Shown: piece after piece, positions 25,630-33,295 of the stretch
Numbering within the stretch: the stretch's first letter is position 1
Layout: the number at the start of each line of letters is the position of its first letter
Source: Nevskia sp.
GTDB lineage: Bacteria > Pseudomonadota > Gammaproteobacteria > Nevskiales > Nevskiaceae
Length of the DNA stretch: 33,295 nucleotides
Direction of reading: 5' to 3'
NCBI GenBank assembly: GCA_016779605.1
Contig: JADHNH010000034.1
Coordinates: 1-33,295 of the forward strand
Translations under genes and position numbers: made by a program
The notes under the pieces: generated by a model
The model's database searches: none
Told to the model about the DNA's origin: nothing
What the model saw: the letters and a program-made list of their open reading frames with translations, nothing else

Positions 25630-25666
25630 CCGACACTGACCCCGAACACCGGACCCGAACACTGGA
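25630..25666. repeat. Three imperfect direct repeats in the crp-osmC gap
   Basis: CCGACACTGAC (from 25630), CCGAACACCGG (from 25642) and CCGAACACTGG (from 25655) recur every 12-13 bases. They lie between the two divergent genes, close to one DNA turn apart, as expected for a cooperative regulator site. No clear TGTGA-N6-TCACA CRP site is seen. Confidence 0.45.
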
Positions 25667-25729
25667 TGTTTGCGGCACAACCCTTATGATTGAAGATATT
25701 ACAGTTTTGGGCCGGAGTGGGCATAAAAA

Positions 25730-26146
25730 ATGCAAGCGCGCGTCAAATGGGTTGAAAATGCCACATTCATCGGCGAGGCCGGCAGCGGCCACGCCATGGT
25801 GATCGACGGCCCGGCCGAAATCGGCGGGCGCAACCTCGGCCCGCGGCCGATGGAGCTGATGCTGCTCTCGGTAGGCTCCTGCTCGGCGGTGGACGTGGTG
25901 CACATCCTCAAGAAGGCGCGCCAGCCGGTGAGCGGCTGCGAGGTGCAGGTGACCGGCGAGCGCGCCGAGACCGACCCCAAGGTGTTCACCAAGATCCACC
26001 TGCAGTTCCTCGTCACCGGCAAGGAGCTGAAGGAAAGCCACGTCCGGCGCGCGGTGGAGCTGTCGGCGGAAAAGTACTGCTCGGCCTCGATCATGCTCAA
26101 GCAGGCCGCCGAAATCACCCACGGCTACGAAGTGCGCGAGGCCTGA
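25730..26146 (+). CDS. OsmC/YhfA-like protein
   Basis: 138 residues of the OsmC/Ohr superfamily, resembling E. coli Yhf[26 protein letters not shown] contains the first conserved Cys of the family; the second is in [11 protein letters not shown]. OsmC and Ohr proteins reduce peroxides with two cysteines; the YhfA subgroup has no established role. The crp-yhfA neighbourhood is kept from enterics to xanthomonads. TATGAT at 25685-25690 may be the -10 box and GGAG at 25714-25717 a rather distant ribosome site. Confidence 0.88.
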   Translation: MQARVKWVENATFIGEAGSGHAMVIDGPAEIGGRNLGPRPMELMLLSVGSCSAVDVVHILKKARQPVSGCEVQVTGERAETDPKVFTKIHLQFLVTGKELKESHVRRAVELSAEKYCSASIMLKQAAEITHGYEVREA

Positions 26147-26252
26147 GGCGCCGGCGGCACGCATTTGCGCCGCGCCGCAGGCCCGTTTCGCCCGGCCGGC
26201 GCCCCGCTCCGGGCGGCCCGGAAACGTACTCGCATTCGCCACAAATTAGGCC

Positions 26253-26258
26253 GATAAT
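26253..26258 (+). promoter_or_regulatory. Candidate -10 box of speD
   Basis: GATAAT lies about 60 bases before the speD start in an AT-richer patch (ACAAATTAGG just upstream). The -35 region is not recognisable. Confidence 0.35.
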
Positions 26259-26316
26259 CCGCGCTTCCGCGGCCCGGGGAGGCCGCGCCAATGGTCATGT
26301 TACGGAGACACGCGCG

Positions 26317-27111
26317 TTGACCAAACCGACCAATAATCCCAAGCTCAAGCTGCTCGGGTTCAACAACCTCACCAAGACGCTGAGCTTCAACATCTACGAC
26401 ATCTGCTACGCGCGCAGCACACAGCACCAGCAGGAATACATCGAGTACATCGACGAGGCCTACAACGCCGAGCGCCTCACCGCGATCCTCACCGAAGTGT
26501 CGGACATCATCGGCGCCAACATCCTCAACGTGGCGCGGCAGGACTACGACCCGCAGGGCGCCTCGGTCACCATGCTGATCTCCGAGGGCCACCACGACGG
26601 CCTGCACATCCCGCAGCCGGACAAGGAGTCCGTGGTCGGCCACCTCGACAAGAGCCACATCACCGTCCACACCTACCCGGAAACGCACCCGGACGCGGGC
26701 ATCAGCACCTTCCGCGCCGACATCGACGTGTCCACCTGCGGCAAGATCTCGCCGCTGAAAGCCCTGAACTTCCTGATCAAGAGCTTCGAGTCCGACATCG
26801 TGGTGATGGACTACCGCGTGCGCGGCTTCACCCGCAACGTCCGTGGCATGAAGCACTTCATCGACCACTCCATCGACTCGATCCAGAACTTCATCTCGCG
26901 CGACATCAAGGACCGCTACGACATGGTGGACGTCAACGTCTACCAGGAAACCATCTTCCACACCAAGATGCGGCTGAAGGAGCTGGACCTCGACACCTAC
27001 CTGTTCGGCGAAGGCGTGTCCGAGCTGCCGCCGCGCGAGTCCAAGCGCATCCGCGAGCGCGTCAACCACGAGATCATGGAAATCTTCTACGGGCGGAACA
27101 TCCAGCGCTGA
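26317..27111 (+). CDS. speD: S-adenosylmethionine decarboxylase proenzyme
   Basis: Makes decarboxylated SAM, the aminopropyl donor for spermidine. 264 residues, the long E. coli-type (class 1A) enzyme. The precursor self-cleaves before a serine that becomes the pyruvoyl cofactor: here Lys112-Ser113 in [12 protein letters not shown]. The C-terminal half ([52 protein letters not shown]) is complete. Starts with TTG at 26317, supported by GGAG 9 bases upstream. Codon use is highly biased. speE (spermidine synthase) is not next to it. Confidence 0.97.
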   Translation: MTKPTNNPKLKLLGFNNLTKTLSFNIYDICYARSTQHQQEYIEYIDEAYNAERLTAILTEVSDIIGANILNVARQDYDPQGASVTMLISEGHHDGLHIPQPDKESVVGHLDKSHITVHTYPETHPDAGISTFRADIDVSTCGKISPLKALNFLIKSFESDIVVMDYRVRGFTRNVRGMKHFIDHSIDSIQNFISRDIKDRYDMVDVNVYQETIFHTKMRLKELDLDTYLFGEGVSELPPRESKRIRERVNHEIMEIFYGRNIQR

Positions 27112-27135
27112 GCGGCGCCGCACGGCCGGTTGCGT

Positions 27136-28494
27136 TCAGCGCAGTCCGAGCCGATCCAGCTTCTTGAGCAGCCCGACGCGCGAAATCCCGAGCAGGCGCG
27201 CCGCCTCGGAGCGGTTGTTTTGGGCCTCGCCCAGGGCCGCGGTAATCATCTGCACCTCCAGCGCGGCAATCGCTTCATCGAGGGTACGGCGGTGCGTCTC
27301 GCCGGGCGCCACGGAACCACCTTGGGCAAAGCGCAGGTCGCCCATGGTGATTTCCACCCCGGCGCCGGCGGCGGGCAAGGCCAGAGCCGCGGCACAGTCG
27401 ATCAGGGATTGAAGCTCGCGCACGTTACCCGGCCATGGATTTTCCATCAGCCACGCTGCCGCCTCCGGACTGAGGCGTGCCCGCTGCGGGCCCGCGGTGC
27501 GCCTGAGAAACAGTGCTGCCAGGAGCGGAATGTCCTCGCGGCGCTCGACCAGTGCCGGGGTGCGCAGCACCATGCCTTTGAGTCGGTAATACAGATCCTC
27601 GCGAAAACTGCCGTCAGCCACCATCGACTGCAGATCGCGATGGGTCGCCGCGACGATGCGGGCATCCGTGTGGCGCTGCTCGCGTCCGCCAACCGGGAGA
27701 AAGCTGCCGTCCTGGAGTAAGCGCAGCAGCTTGACCTGCATGGCCAGGGACATCTCGCCAACTTCGTCGAGAAACAGCGTACCGCCATCGGCCGCTTGCA
27801 CCAGTCCCGGCTGGTCGCGATGGGCGCCCGTGAAGCTGCCCTTCAGATGGCCGAACAGCTCGCTCTCGAGCAGTTCTGCCGGCACGGCTCCGCAATGCAC
27901 GGCCACGAACGGTCCGGATGGATTCAGCCCGGTCTTGTGCAGGGCGCGGGCGACCAGCTCCTTGCCGGTACCGGTCGGCCCCTGCACGATCACGCTCAGC
28001 CGAGTCGGGCCAATCCGGCGAATCATGTCGCGCAGCTGCCGGATCGGAGCGGAGTGACCGACGATCCCCAGATCGTCGTCGACGCTCTGAGACTTGAGCA
28101 GCCGCAACTCCTGCTCGAGGCGGGACTTCTGCATCGCGCGCCCGACGACCACGCCCAGCATGTCCGGGTCGATCGGTTTGGCGATGAAATCCCACGCGCC
28201 CTGCTCGGTGGCCTTGAGCGCCAGCGCGTGGTCGGCATGGCCGGTGACGACGATTACCGGTACGCCTGCGAATTTGAGCAGCAAGGCCAAGCCGGCCTCG
28301 GGAGTGAGCGCGGGGGGAATCGCAAGGTCGAGCAGCACGATGTCCGGTCGAAGCTGCTGGAAACGCTCGACGGCGCCACCGGCGTCGCCGGCAAGGCTCA
28401 CGCGGTAGCCGAGCCCCGCCAGCCAGTTTGCGCCGAGCCGCTGGAAGGCCGGCTCGTCGTCGATCAGCAGGATGTGGCCGGCAGAGTCGCTCAT
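27136..28494 (-). CDS. Sigma-54-dependent response regulator (NtrC/PrsR-like)
   Basis: 452 residues: receiver domain (1-120; Asp56 phosphorylation site in VLLDL, Lys106 in KPID), AAA+ sigma-54 interaction domain (about 140-375; Walker A GPTGTGKE at 172-179, GSFTGA loop 219-224 in place of GAFTGA, Walker B LFLDE at 240-244) and a Fis-type helix-turn-helix (NRSEAARLLGISRVGLLKKLDRLG). The receiver has the unusual insertion LAIPPALTPEAGL and VTGHADHALALKATEQGAWDFIAKPIDP, recalling PrsR of exosortase/PEP-CTERM systems. Its ATG overlaps the kinase stop (ATGA). No exosortase is near, so its target is unknown; the divergent operon at 30506 is the obvious candidate. Confidence 0.9.
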   Translation of the reverse strand: MSDSAGHILLIDDEPAFQRLGANWLAGLGYRVSLAGDAGGAVERFQQLRPDIVLLDLAIPPALTPEAGLALLLKFAGVPVIVVTGHADHALALKATEQGAWDFIAKPIDPDMLGVVVGRAMQKSRLEQELRLLKSQSVDDDLGIVGHSAPIRQLRDMIRRIGPTRLSVIVQGPTGTGKELVARALHKTGLNPSGPFVAVHCGAVPAELLESELFGHLKGSFTGAHRDQPGLVQAADGGTLFLDEVGEMSLAMQVKLLRLLQDGSFLPVGGREQRHTDARIVAATHRDLQSMVADGSFREDLYYRLKGMVLRTPALVERREDIPLLAALFLRRTAGPQRARLSPEAAAWLMENPWPGNVRELQSLIDCAAALALPAAGAGVEITMGDLRFAQGGSVAPGETHRRTLDEAIAALEVQMITAALGEAQNNRSEAARLLGISRVGLLKKLDRLGLR

Positions 28495-30332
28495 GCGGAA
28501 ACGGCAGCAGGAAAGGTCAGGACGAAACAGGTACTCCAGCCGGTGCGCGTACCCAGGTGCGCAGAACCGCCGTGAGCCTGCATGATCTTGGCGACGATGG
28601 CCAACCCCAGACCTGTGCCGCCGGGCCGCTGGGAGACGAACGGCTGGAACAAGGTCTTGCGGATTTCATCCGGTATGCCGGGACCGTTGTCGCAGACATG
28701 CAGCTCCACCTTTCCGTCAGCGCAACGGCCGGCATCGACCAGGATGCTGCCGGAAGCACCCAATGCTGCAATTGCGGCATGCGCATTGTCGAGCAGGTTG
28801 AGCAACGCCTGGCTCAGGCGCATGGGATCGGCTTCGACACTGATGCCGTCGACCAGGCCAGCGCCGCAGTGGAGCTGCGGGTAACGCGCGGCGATTGCCC
28901 GCACTTGGTCGGCAAGGTCGAGCCGCTGCCTGGTGATCTGCCAAGACTTCGCGTAGTCGAGCAGATCGGATGCGAGCCGCGAAATCCTGGCGGTCTGCGC
29001 GGCAATTTCCCGGCGTACTTCGGCGGGCGCCATCGCCGCGGCCATGGCGATGATGTTGAGCGGGTTGCGGATATCGTGCGCCACGGTGGCGGCAATCGCG
29101 CCGAGCTCGGCCAGGCGCTCCTGCTTCTGCTGCTCCCGCTCGCGCGCCGCAAATTGCATGGCCTGCTCCAGCCGGCCGGCGCACTCCGCCGTGACGGTGC
29201 CAAACAGCTGCGCGACGTAGCGCGGCCCAGGGGGCGCCGCATCCCAACCTGAAAGCTCGGTGGCCCAGCGGCCCGCGTTTCGCACGCAGGCCAGAGTCGG
29301 CACAGTGCCAGCCAAGCGCACCGGGCCGGTCGCGCTGACCACAGTGTGGACATTCACTCGTAGCTGCGCGGCCAATTGACGCGAGGCGGTCGATGCCAGC
29401 TCTTCATAGGAACCGGCCTGCGAGAGCTGGGCGCGCCAATGCTCCACCTCATGCTCTGCCAGAGAAGACCCTGGATATATCAGTCGCGTGGCCAGACGGC
29501 GGAAAGGATCGAGCAGCAGGCCCGAGGCAAGCAGAGTGGTTACCGCAATCGCCCAAAGCCGCCACCCCGACAGGGGCTCGTTGAATGGCAGCGGCAACGC
29601 GGCGATGCCGATCACCGCGGCCGATCCCAGCCCGACCAGTAGCGTCCACGCCAGCGCGCGTCTGGCCCACGCGTTCACGATCATCAACTGGTAGCGCAGG
29701 ATGCCGTACACCAGGATTAGCGGATAGAGCGGCAGAAACAGCAGCGGATAGGGATAGACGTCCACGCCGATCGCCGGGAACGCGTAACCGGACATGCACA
29801 AGGCACCCCAGCCGCTGGCCATGCACATGGCTACGAGTTGCCCGCGCGGGGGCCCGCTCCGTTGCAGCCAATACCAGAACATCACCGCGTGGCCGGCAAT
29901 AGCCAGCATTGACCATGCGATGCCAACCACCCAACCCATGGCGTTCGGGAAAAAGAATCTGTGAAATCCGAGCCACGGCAGATATCGGCCTGGCGGAAGC
30001 AACAGGGCGACAAGGGCGGTGGCGCCGCCGAGCAGGTAAGCGACACGCAGTACGGGCCTCCGCCGCGGCACCCCGCATAGGACCAGCACGAGATGAACGA
30101 ACACCGCCGACGTCAGCGACGAGAACGCGACGAGCGCCGTCGCTGCACGTTCGGCCGGCGGCCCGAGCCAGACCGGCAATTCGCAGCTCAGAATCCAGAT
30201 CCCCACGCCGAACAGGAACGCGACCAGCAGCCTAAGGCCAGGCACGCCCCGCAGGCGCAGCAGCAGGATGCCGAGGCCTAAGCTCTCGGCAAAGGCAAGC
30301 GTCAAGGCGATGTGGACATAGAGCGGTGACAC
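28491..30332 (-). CDS. Multi-pass membrane sensor histidine kinase (PrsK-like)
   Basis: 613 residues. The first ~290 hold about eight to nine membrane helices (a 7TM-type sensor); a linker follows with a possible GAF-like part (SYEELASTASRQLAAQLRVNVHTVV, and a DHp/catalytic kinase core). His419 in VAHDIRNPLNIIA is the phosphoacceptor; N-box LLNLLDNAHAAIA, G1 DNGPGIPD and G2 GGTGLGLAIV are intact, so it should be active. The architecture resembles PrsK, the partner of PrsR, though shorter than usual (~680). Overlaps the regulator gene by 4 bases. The AT-rich region upstream carries GTATACA repeats. The stimulus is unknown. Confidence 0.88.
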   Translation of the reverse strand: MSPLYVHIALTLAFAESLGLGILLLRLRGVPGLRLLVAFLFGVGIWILSCELPVWLGPPAERAATALVAFSSLTSAVFVHLVLVLCGVPRRRPVLRVAYLLGGATALVALLLPPGRYLPWLGFHRFFFPNAMGWVVGIAWSMLAIAGHAVMFWYWLQRSGPPRGQLVAMCMASGWGALCMSGYAFPAIGVDVYPYPLLFLPLYPLILVYGILRYQLMIVNAWARRALAWTLLVGLGSAAVIGIAALPLPFNEPLSGWRLWAIAVTTLLASGLLLDPFRRLATRLIYPGSSLAEHEVEHWRAQLSQAGSYEELASTASRQLAAQLRVNVHTVVSATGPVRLAGTVPTLACVRNAGRWATELSGWDAAPPGPRYVAQLFGTVTAECAGRLEQAMQFAAREREQQKQERLAELGAIAATVAHDIRNPLNIIAMAAAMAPAEVRREIAAQTARISRLASDLLDYAKSWQITRQRLDLADQVRAIAARYPQLHCGAGLVDGISVEADPMRLSQALLNLLDNAHAAIAALGASGSILVDAGRCADGKVELHVCDNGPGIPDEIRKTLFQPFVSQRPGGTGLGLAIVAKIMQAHGGSAHLGTRTGWSTCFVLTFPAAVSA

Positions 30333-30505
30333 CGTCGAAACATATCAACTTCGTATACAAGCCGAAAATGGAGTTCGCTAACGCCGTATACACCCGGTCC
30401 AGGCCATATACAAATAAAATACATTAAATCAATTAGTTATATTTATTCGTCGCCCGGCATGCCCGTTGAGTGCTCTTTCTTGGGATTCCATGTAAGGAGC
30501 GAACG
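30333..30505. promoter_or_regulatory. AT-rich divergent control region with GTATACA repeats
   Basis: This 173-base gap is markedly AT-rich for the window. GTATACA occurs at 30353-30359 and 30386-30392, and ATATACA at 30406-30412, each preceded by a short GC group. A partial sigma-54 site (GG at 30456-30457, N10, then GA where GC is expected at 30468-30469) faces the plus-strand operon. AAGGAG at 30494-30499 is the ribosome site of the DUF4166 gene. The repeats may be operator sites for the neighbouring response regulator; this is inference. Confidence 0.5.
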
Positions 30506-31207
30506 ATGGCCACCATCACTGCCATTCGGCGCGAACAACCGCCTGCTTCGATTTCACTTGCGAAGGCGCCGGTCACCTCAAGCACCCAAACGCATGACGC
30601 AATCGATTTCGAACGGCTGGTCGGTTGCGACGGCTGGCGGCGACTTGCCCCTGACATCCGCCGCCGCTTCTCCGAGGCGCCGGTGCCGAGCCGGCCGATT
30701 CGTTTCGAAGGCATCATGCGGACGATCGAATGTTCCCGTGCCGGGCGGATACTGGCGCATCTTTGCCGGGTGATCGGAACTCCGTTCGCCCCCTACACGG
30801 GCACCGACGTTCCGGTGTCTATCGCCCTGGTTCACTGTGCGGCCCATGCAATTGCGTGGGAAAGGCAGTACCGCTACCCAGGCCGCCGGCCGGTAAACGT
30901 CCGGTCGATCAAGCGAACCGACGCAGGCGGCGGGTTGGTCGAATGCGTGGGCTTCGGGCTGGGCATGCGCCTGGCCATTTTCGAGGCCGACCGGGCACTG
31001 CATTTCCTGAGCCTGCGCTACTTCTGCACTGTTTGCGGCCGCCGCGTCTGGCTGCCGCCGCTGCTCACCCCCGGCACCGCGCACGTGGTTCACAGCGATC
31101 TTGGCGGGGGCCGCTTCCGCTTCACCATGAGCTTTCACCATCCACTGTTAGGAACGCTGTTCCATCAGGACGGGATATTCCATCGGGAGCAAGGAGACGC
31201 ATCATGA
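30506..31207 (+). CDS. DUF4166 domain-containing protein
   Basis: 233 residues from ATG 30506 (AAGGAG 6 bases upstream). After an ~35-residue Ser/Ala-rich lead, DFERLVGCDGWRRLAPDIRRRFSE begins the uncharacterised DUF4166 domain, which continues with ...GRILAHLCRVIGTPFAPYTG and ...YFCTVCGRRVWLP, and ends FTMSFHHPLLGTLFHQDG. The domain is often fused or adjacent to NAD(P)-binding epimerase-like proteins, as here. Function unknown. ATGA overlap with the next gene shows a two-gene operon. Confidence 0.85.
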   Translation: MATITAIRREQPPASISLAKAPVTSSTQTHDAIDFERLVGCDGWRRLAPDIRRRFSEAPVPSRPIRFEGIMRTIECSRAGRILAHLCRVIGTPFAPYTGTDVPVSIALVHCAAHAIAWERQYRYPGRRPVNVRSIKRTDAGGGLVECVGFGLGMRLAIFEADRALHFLSLRYFCTVCGRRVWLPPLLTPGTAHVVHSDLGGGRFRFTMSFHHPLLGTLFHQDGIFHREQGDAS

Positions 31208-33060
31208 CTACAGTACTAATGCTCTTCTGCCTGCAGTGTCTGCTGGGCGGATTCGACAACCTGTGGCACCACGAAATCCAGGCGCGTTTGCCACGGCAGC
31301 CTACCGCGCGCAAGGAGTTGGCTTTCCACGCCGCGCGCGAAATCATCTACGGTCTGGTTTTCTTCGGCGTGGCATGGCGGCAATGGGAAGGGCTGTGGGC
31401 GCTGGTACTCATCGCGATCCTGGCCGCCGAAATTGTCATCACGATTTGCGACTTCCTGGAGGAAGACCGCACGCGCCGGTTGCCGCCGCTCGAGCGGGTC
31501 CTGCACACCGTGATGGCGCTGGTTTACGGTGGGCTGCTGGCGGTCTGGGTGCCCGAGCTCTGGCGCTGGATGCAGGCGCCGACCGGGCTGGTGCGCACCT
31601 CGTACGATTGGTTGTCGTGGCTGATGACAATGTTCGCCGCCGGGGTTTCAACGTGGGGCCTGCGCGATCTCGCCGCGGTTGCGCGGCTGGGCGTACCGGA
31701 TTGGCAACGCCATCCGATGTACGCCGGCAGCAAACCGGACACGCGCACGGTTCTCGTCACAGGAGGCACAGGATTTGTCGGCCGCGCGCTAGTGCGTGCG
31801 CTGCTGGCGTGGGGCGATCGGGTGATCGTGCTGAGCCGCAATCCGTCGCGCGCCCGCGACGGATTCGGGCCACCGGTCGAGGTCTGCGGCGACCTGGCCG
31901 AGATCGACACCGGCAAACGAATCCACGCCATCGTCAACCTCGCCGGAGAGCCGCTCGCCGGCGGCCTTTGGACCGCGGGACGGAAGCGCCGCTTCCTGGA
32001 AAGCCGCGTACGCACTACGGAAAACATAATCGGGCTGATCAGCCGGCTGCACCAGCGGCCCGATGTGCTCGTCTGCGCCTCGGCGGTGGGTTATTACGGC
32101 GATCGCGGCAACGAGATCCTCGACGAAAGCAGCCGCCTCGGCCAGGGATATTTGCCCGATCTGACCCGCCAGTGCGAATCGGCCGCCGAACCGGCACGCG
32201 CGCTCGGTGTGAGGCTGTGCTGGCTTCGCTTCGGCTACGTGCTGGGGCGCGAAGGCGGCCTCCTGCGCTCGATGATTCCCGCGGTACGGCTTGGCGGCGG
32301 TGCGGTGATCGGGCCGGGAACGCAGTGGATGTCCTGGATTCACGTACGCGACGCGGTGAGGCTGATCCAGCATGTACTTGAACACCCGGGCCTCGACGGG
32401 GTGGTCAACGCGGTTGCGCCCATGGCGGTGACACAGCGGAGTTTCACGCGCAAGCTTGCAGTGTCCCTGCGGCGCCCCGTGCTGGTGCGGCTGCCTGCCG
32501 GGTTGCTAAGCCGTGTCCTGGGCCAGATGACCGAATTGCTGGTTTCCAGCCAGAACGTGGCGCCGACGCGCGCGCTGGCCGCCGGCTTCCGCTTCGAGTA
32601 CGAAGACCTCGACTGCGCCTTGAGCGAAATTGCCGGCAGCAATCAATCCCTGCGCACCGTCGCGCGCCGGGTTTACGCCAACTACGATTGCCCGGTGTGC
32701 AGCGCCGAGATGGCGAAGTACCGCCAGGCCGCCGAACGTTGCGGTGCCGACATCGAATTCATCGATGCAGCGGGTTCGACCGTCCGCACGGCGGCATACG
32801 GCCTGACCGAGACCGATCTGAGGCGACGCCTGTTCGTACTCGATTCCGCAGGTTGTCTGCGCAGCGGCATCGATGCCTTTGCCGCGATCTGGTCGCAGTT
32901 GCCCGCATTACGCTGGCTCGGCTGGCTCGCCCGCACTCCGCTCTGCAAGCCAGCGCTGGAACTGCTCTACGACTTGGTCTGCGCCCCCGCGTTGACGCAA
33001 TGGAATGCGCGGCGGTTGCGCAGGAGCGCGGCCACGATGCCGCATGCAGGCACGGTCTGA
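31204..33060 (+). CDS. Fusion protein: membrane domain, TIGR01777-type NAD(P)-binding epimerase, DCC/DUF393 thiol-redox domain
   Basis: 618 residues in three parts. Residues 1-~165: four to five membrane helices (LMLFCLQCLLGGFDNLWHHE, IIYGLVFFGVAW, GLWALVLIAILAAEIVITI, LHTVMALVYGGLLAVWV, LSWLMTMFAAGVSTWGL). Residues ~180-475: an NAD(P)-binding Rossmann/epimerase domain of TIGR01777 (YfcH) type, with TGGTGFVG (186-193), VNLAGEPLAGGLWT, CASAVGYYGD and GPGTQWMSWIHVRDAV. Residues ~488-618: a DUF393/DCC thiol-disulfide domain, whose motif here is YDCPVC (Cys496, Cys499), with RRLFVLDSAG. TIGR01777 proteins are usually stand-alone (~300). The reaction is unknown; a membrane-tethered redox enzyme is inferred. 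Operon with the DUF4166 gene. Confidence 0.85.
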   Translation: MTTVLMLFCLQCLLGGFDNLWHHEIQARLPRQPTARKELAFHAAREIIYGLVFFGVAWRQWEGLWALVLIAILAAEIVITICDFLEEDRTRRLPPLERVLHTVMALVYGGLLAVWVPELWRWMQAPTGLVRTSYDWLSWLMTMFAAGVSTWGLRDLAAVARLGVPDWQRHPMYAGSKPDTRTVLVTGGTGFVGRALVRALLAWGDRVIVLSRNPSRARDGFGPPVEVCGDLAEIDTGKRIHAIVNLAGEPLAGGLWTAGRKRRFLESRVRTTENIIGLISRLHQRPDVLVCASAVGYYGDRGNEILDESSRLGQGYLPDLTRQCESAAEPARALGVRLCWLRFGYVLGREGGLLRSMIPAVRLGGGAVIGPGTQWMSWIHVRDAVRLIQHVLEHPGLDGVVNAVAPMAVTQRSFTRKLAVSLRRPVLVRLPAGLLSRVLGQMTELLVSSQNVAPTRALAAGFRFEYEDLDCALSEIAGSNQSLRTVARRVYANYDCPVCSAEMAKYRQAAERCGADIEFIDAAGSTVRTAAYGLTETDLRRRLFVLDSAGCLRSGIDAFAAIWSQLPALRWLGWLARTPLCKPALELLYDLVCAPALTQWNARRLRRSAATMPHAGTV

Positions 33061-33140
33061 GTACGTCCATGCCTGCCCAAGGCCGCGCGCCCGGTTCGTC
33101 GGTTGGCCGGCAAGCCAGCAGATTCGCGAATCAACTGCCG

Positions 33141-33295
33141 CTACGCCTCAGCCCGTTCCGGATCCCGGCACGGCATGGTGAACCGGAACACCGTGCCGCC
33201 GGACGGGTTGGATTCCGCCCACAGGCGGCCGCCGTAGCCTTCCACGATGGTGCGGCAGATCGACAGGCCCACGCCCATGCCGCTGGCCTTGCTGG
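33141..33295 (-). CDS. C-terminal end of a sensor histidine kinase (partial, window edge)
   Basis: The minus strand encodes about 50 residues, SKASGMGVGLSICRTIVEGY then GGRLWAESNPSGGTVFRFTMPC, ending at a TAG (33141-33143). GMGVGLSICRTIVEGYGGRL is the G2-box and last helix/strand of a HATPase_c catalytic domain, close to FixL/hybrid-type kinases. The rest lies beyond the window. It converges on the fusion gene with about 80 bases between, in which nothing was recognised. Confidence 0.88.
   Translation of the reverse strand, partial: SKASGMGVGLSICRTIVEGYGGRLWAESNPSGGTVFRFTMPCRDPERAEA

Noticed and set aside
25604..25729. Searched for a CRP autoregulatory site (TGTGA-N6-TCACA).
   Set aside because: Only a TGT...ACA pair with wrong spacing was found near 25668.

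Overview
The window is a high-GC chromosomal segment of a gammaproteobacterium, most likely from the Xanthomonadales/Lysobacterales. The evidence is the gene order rpe - trpE - trpG - trpD - trpC - (divergent) crp-type regulator - speD, the kdsD-kdsC-lptC-lptA-lptB block, and the yadG-yadH-ibaG(bolA)-murA block. The organism is inferred from gene content only. Long open frames opposite the real genes are a by-product of the GC-rich codon use and were left out.

Layout. 1-446: edge of a probable insertion-sequence remnant and GC-rich palindromic repeats. 447-3886 (minus): ABC exporter ATPase, permease, BolA/IbaG and MurA. 4007-6145: DNA photolyase (+) converging on a cysteine-cluster protein (-). 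6255-9798 (+): Kdo synthesis and LPS export (kdsD, kdsC, lptC, lptA, lptB), tightly overlapping; rpoN, the usual next gene, is absent. 9823-10596 (-): SAM methyltransferase. 10681-10793: three equal hairpins. 10884-16550: a cyclic-nucleotide-domain patatin phospholipase and a YihY membrane protein, originally convergent neighbours. The locus is now split by a partial duplication that brackets a TetR regulator and an alpha/beta hydrolase of different base composition. 16597-18214: PEBP-like protein, phasin-like protein, DUF6489-like protein. 18265-20479: purC and a small membrane protein (-), rpe (+).

20522-24915 (+): tryptophan operon trpE-trpG-trpD-trpC. It is preceded by a 20-residue leader peptide with two Trp codons (trpL) and interrupted twice by palindromic repeat elements. 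One of these duplicated the start of trpG and created a relay mini-ORF that keeps ATGA overlaps on both sides. 24950-27111: Crp-type regulator (-) divergent from an OsmC-like protein, then speD (+).

27136-30332 (-): a sigma-54-type response regulator and a multi-pass membrane histidine kinase, similar in style to the PrsK/PrsR pair. They are divergent, across an AT-rich region with repeated GTATACA words, from a two-gene operon (30506-33060) encoding a DUF4166 protein and an unusual fusion of membrane domain, TIGR01777-type NAD-binding epimerase domain and DCC/DUF393 thiol-redox domain. The window ends inside another histidine kinase (-).

The points most worth a second look are the split duplication at 12458-15888, the trpL leader and trpE-trpG relay, the triple hairpin array, and the two-component system facing the DUF4166/fusion operon.
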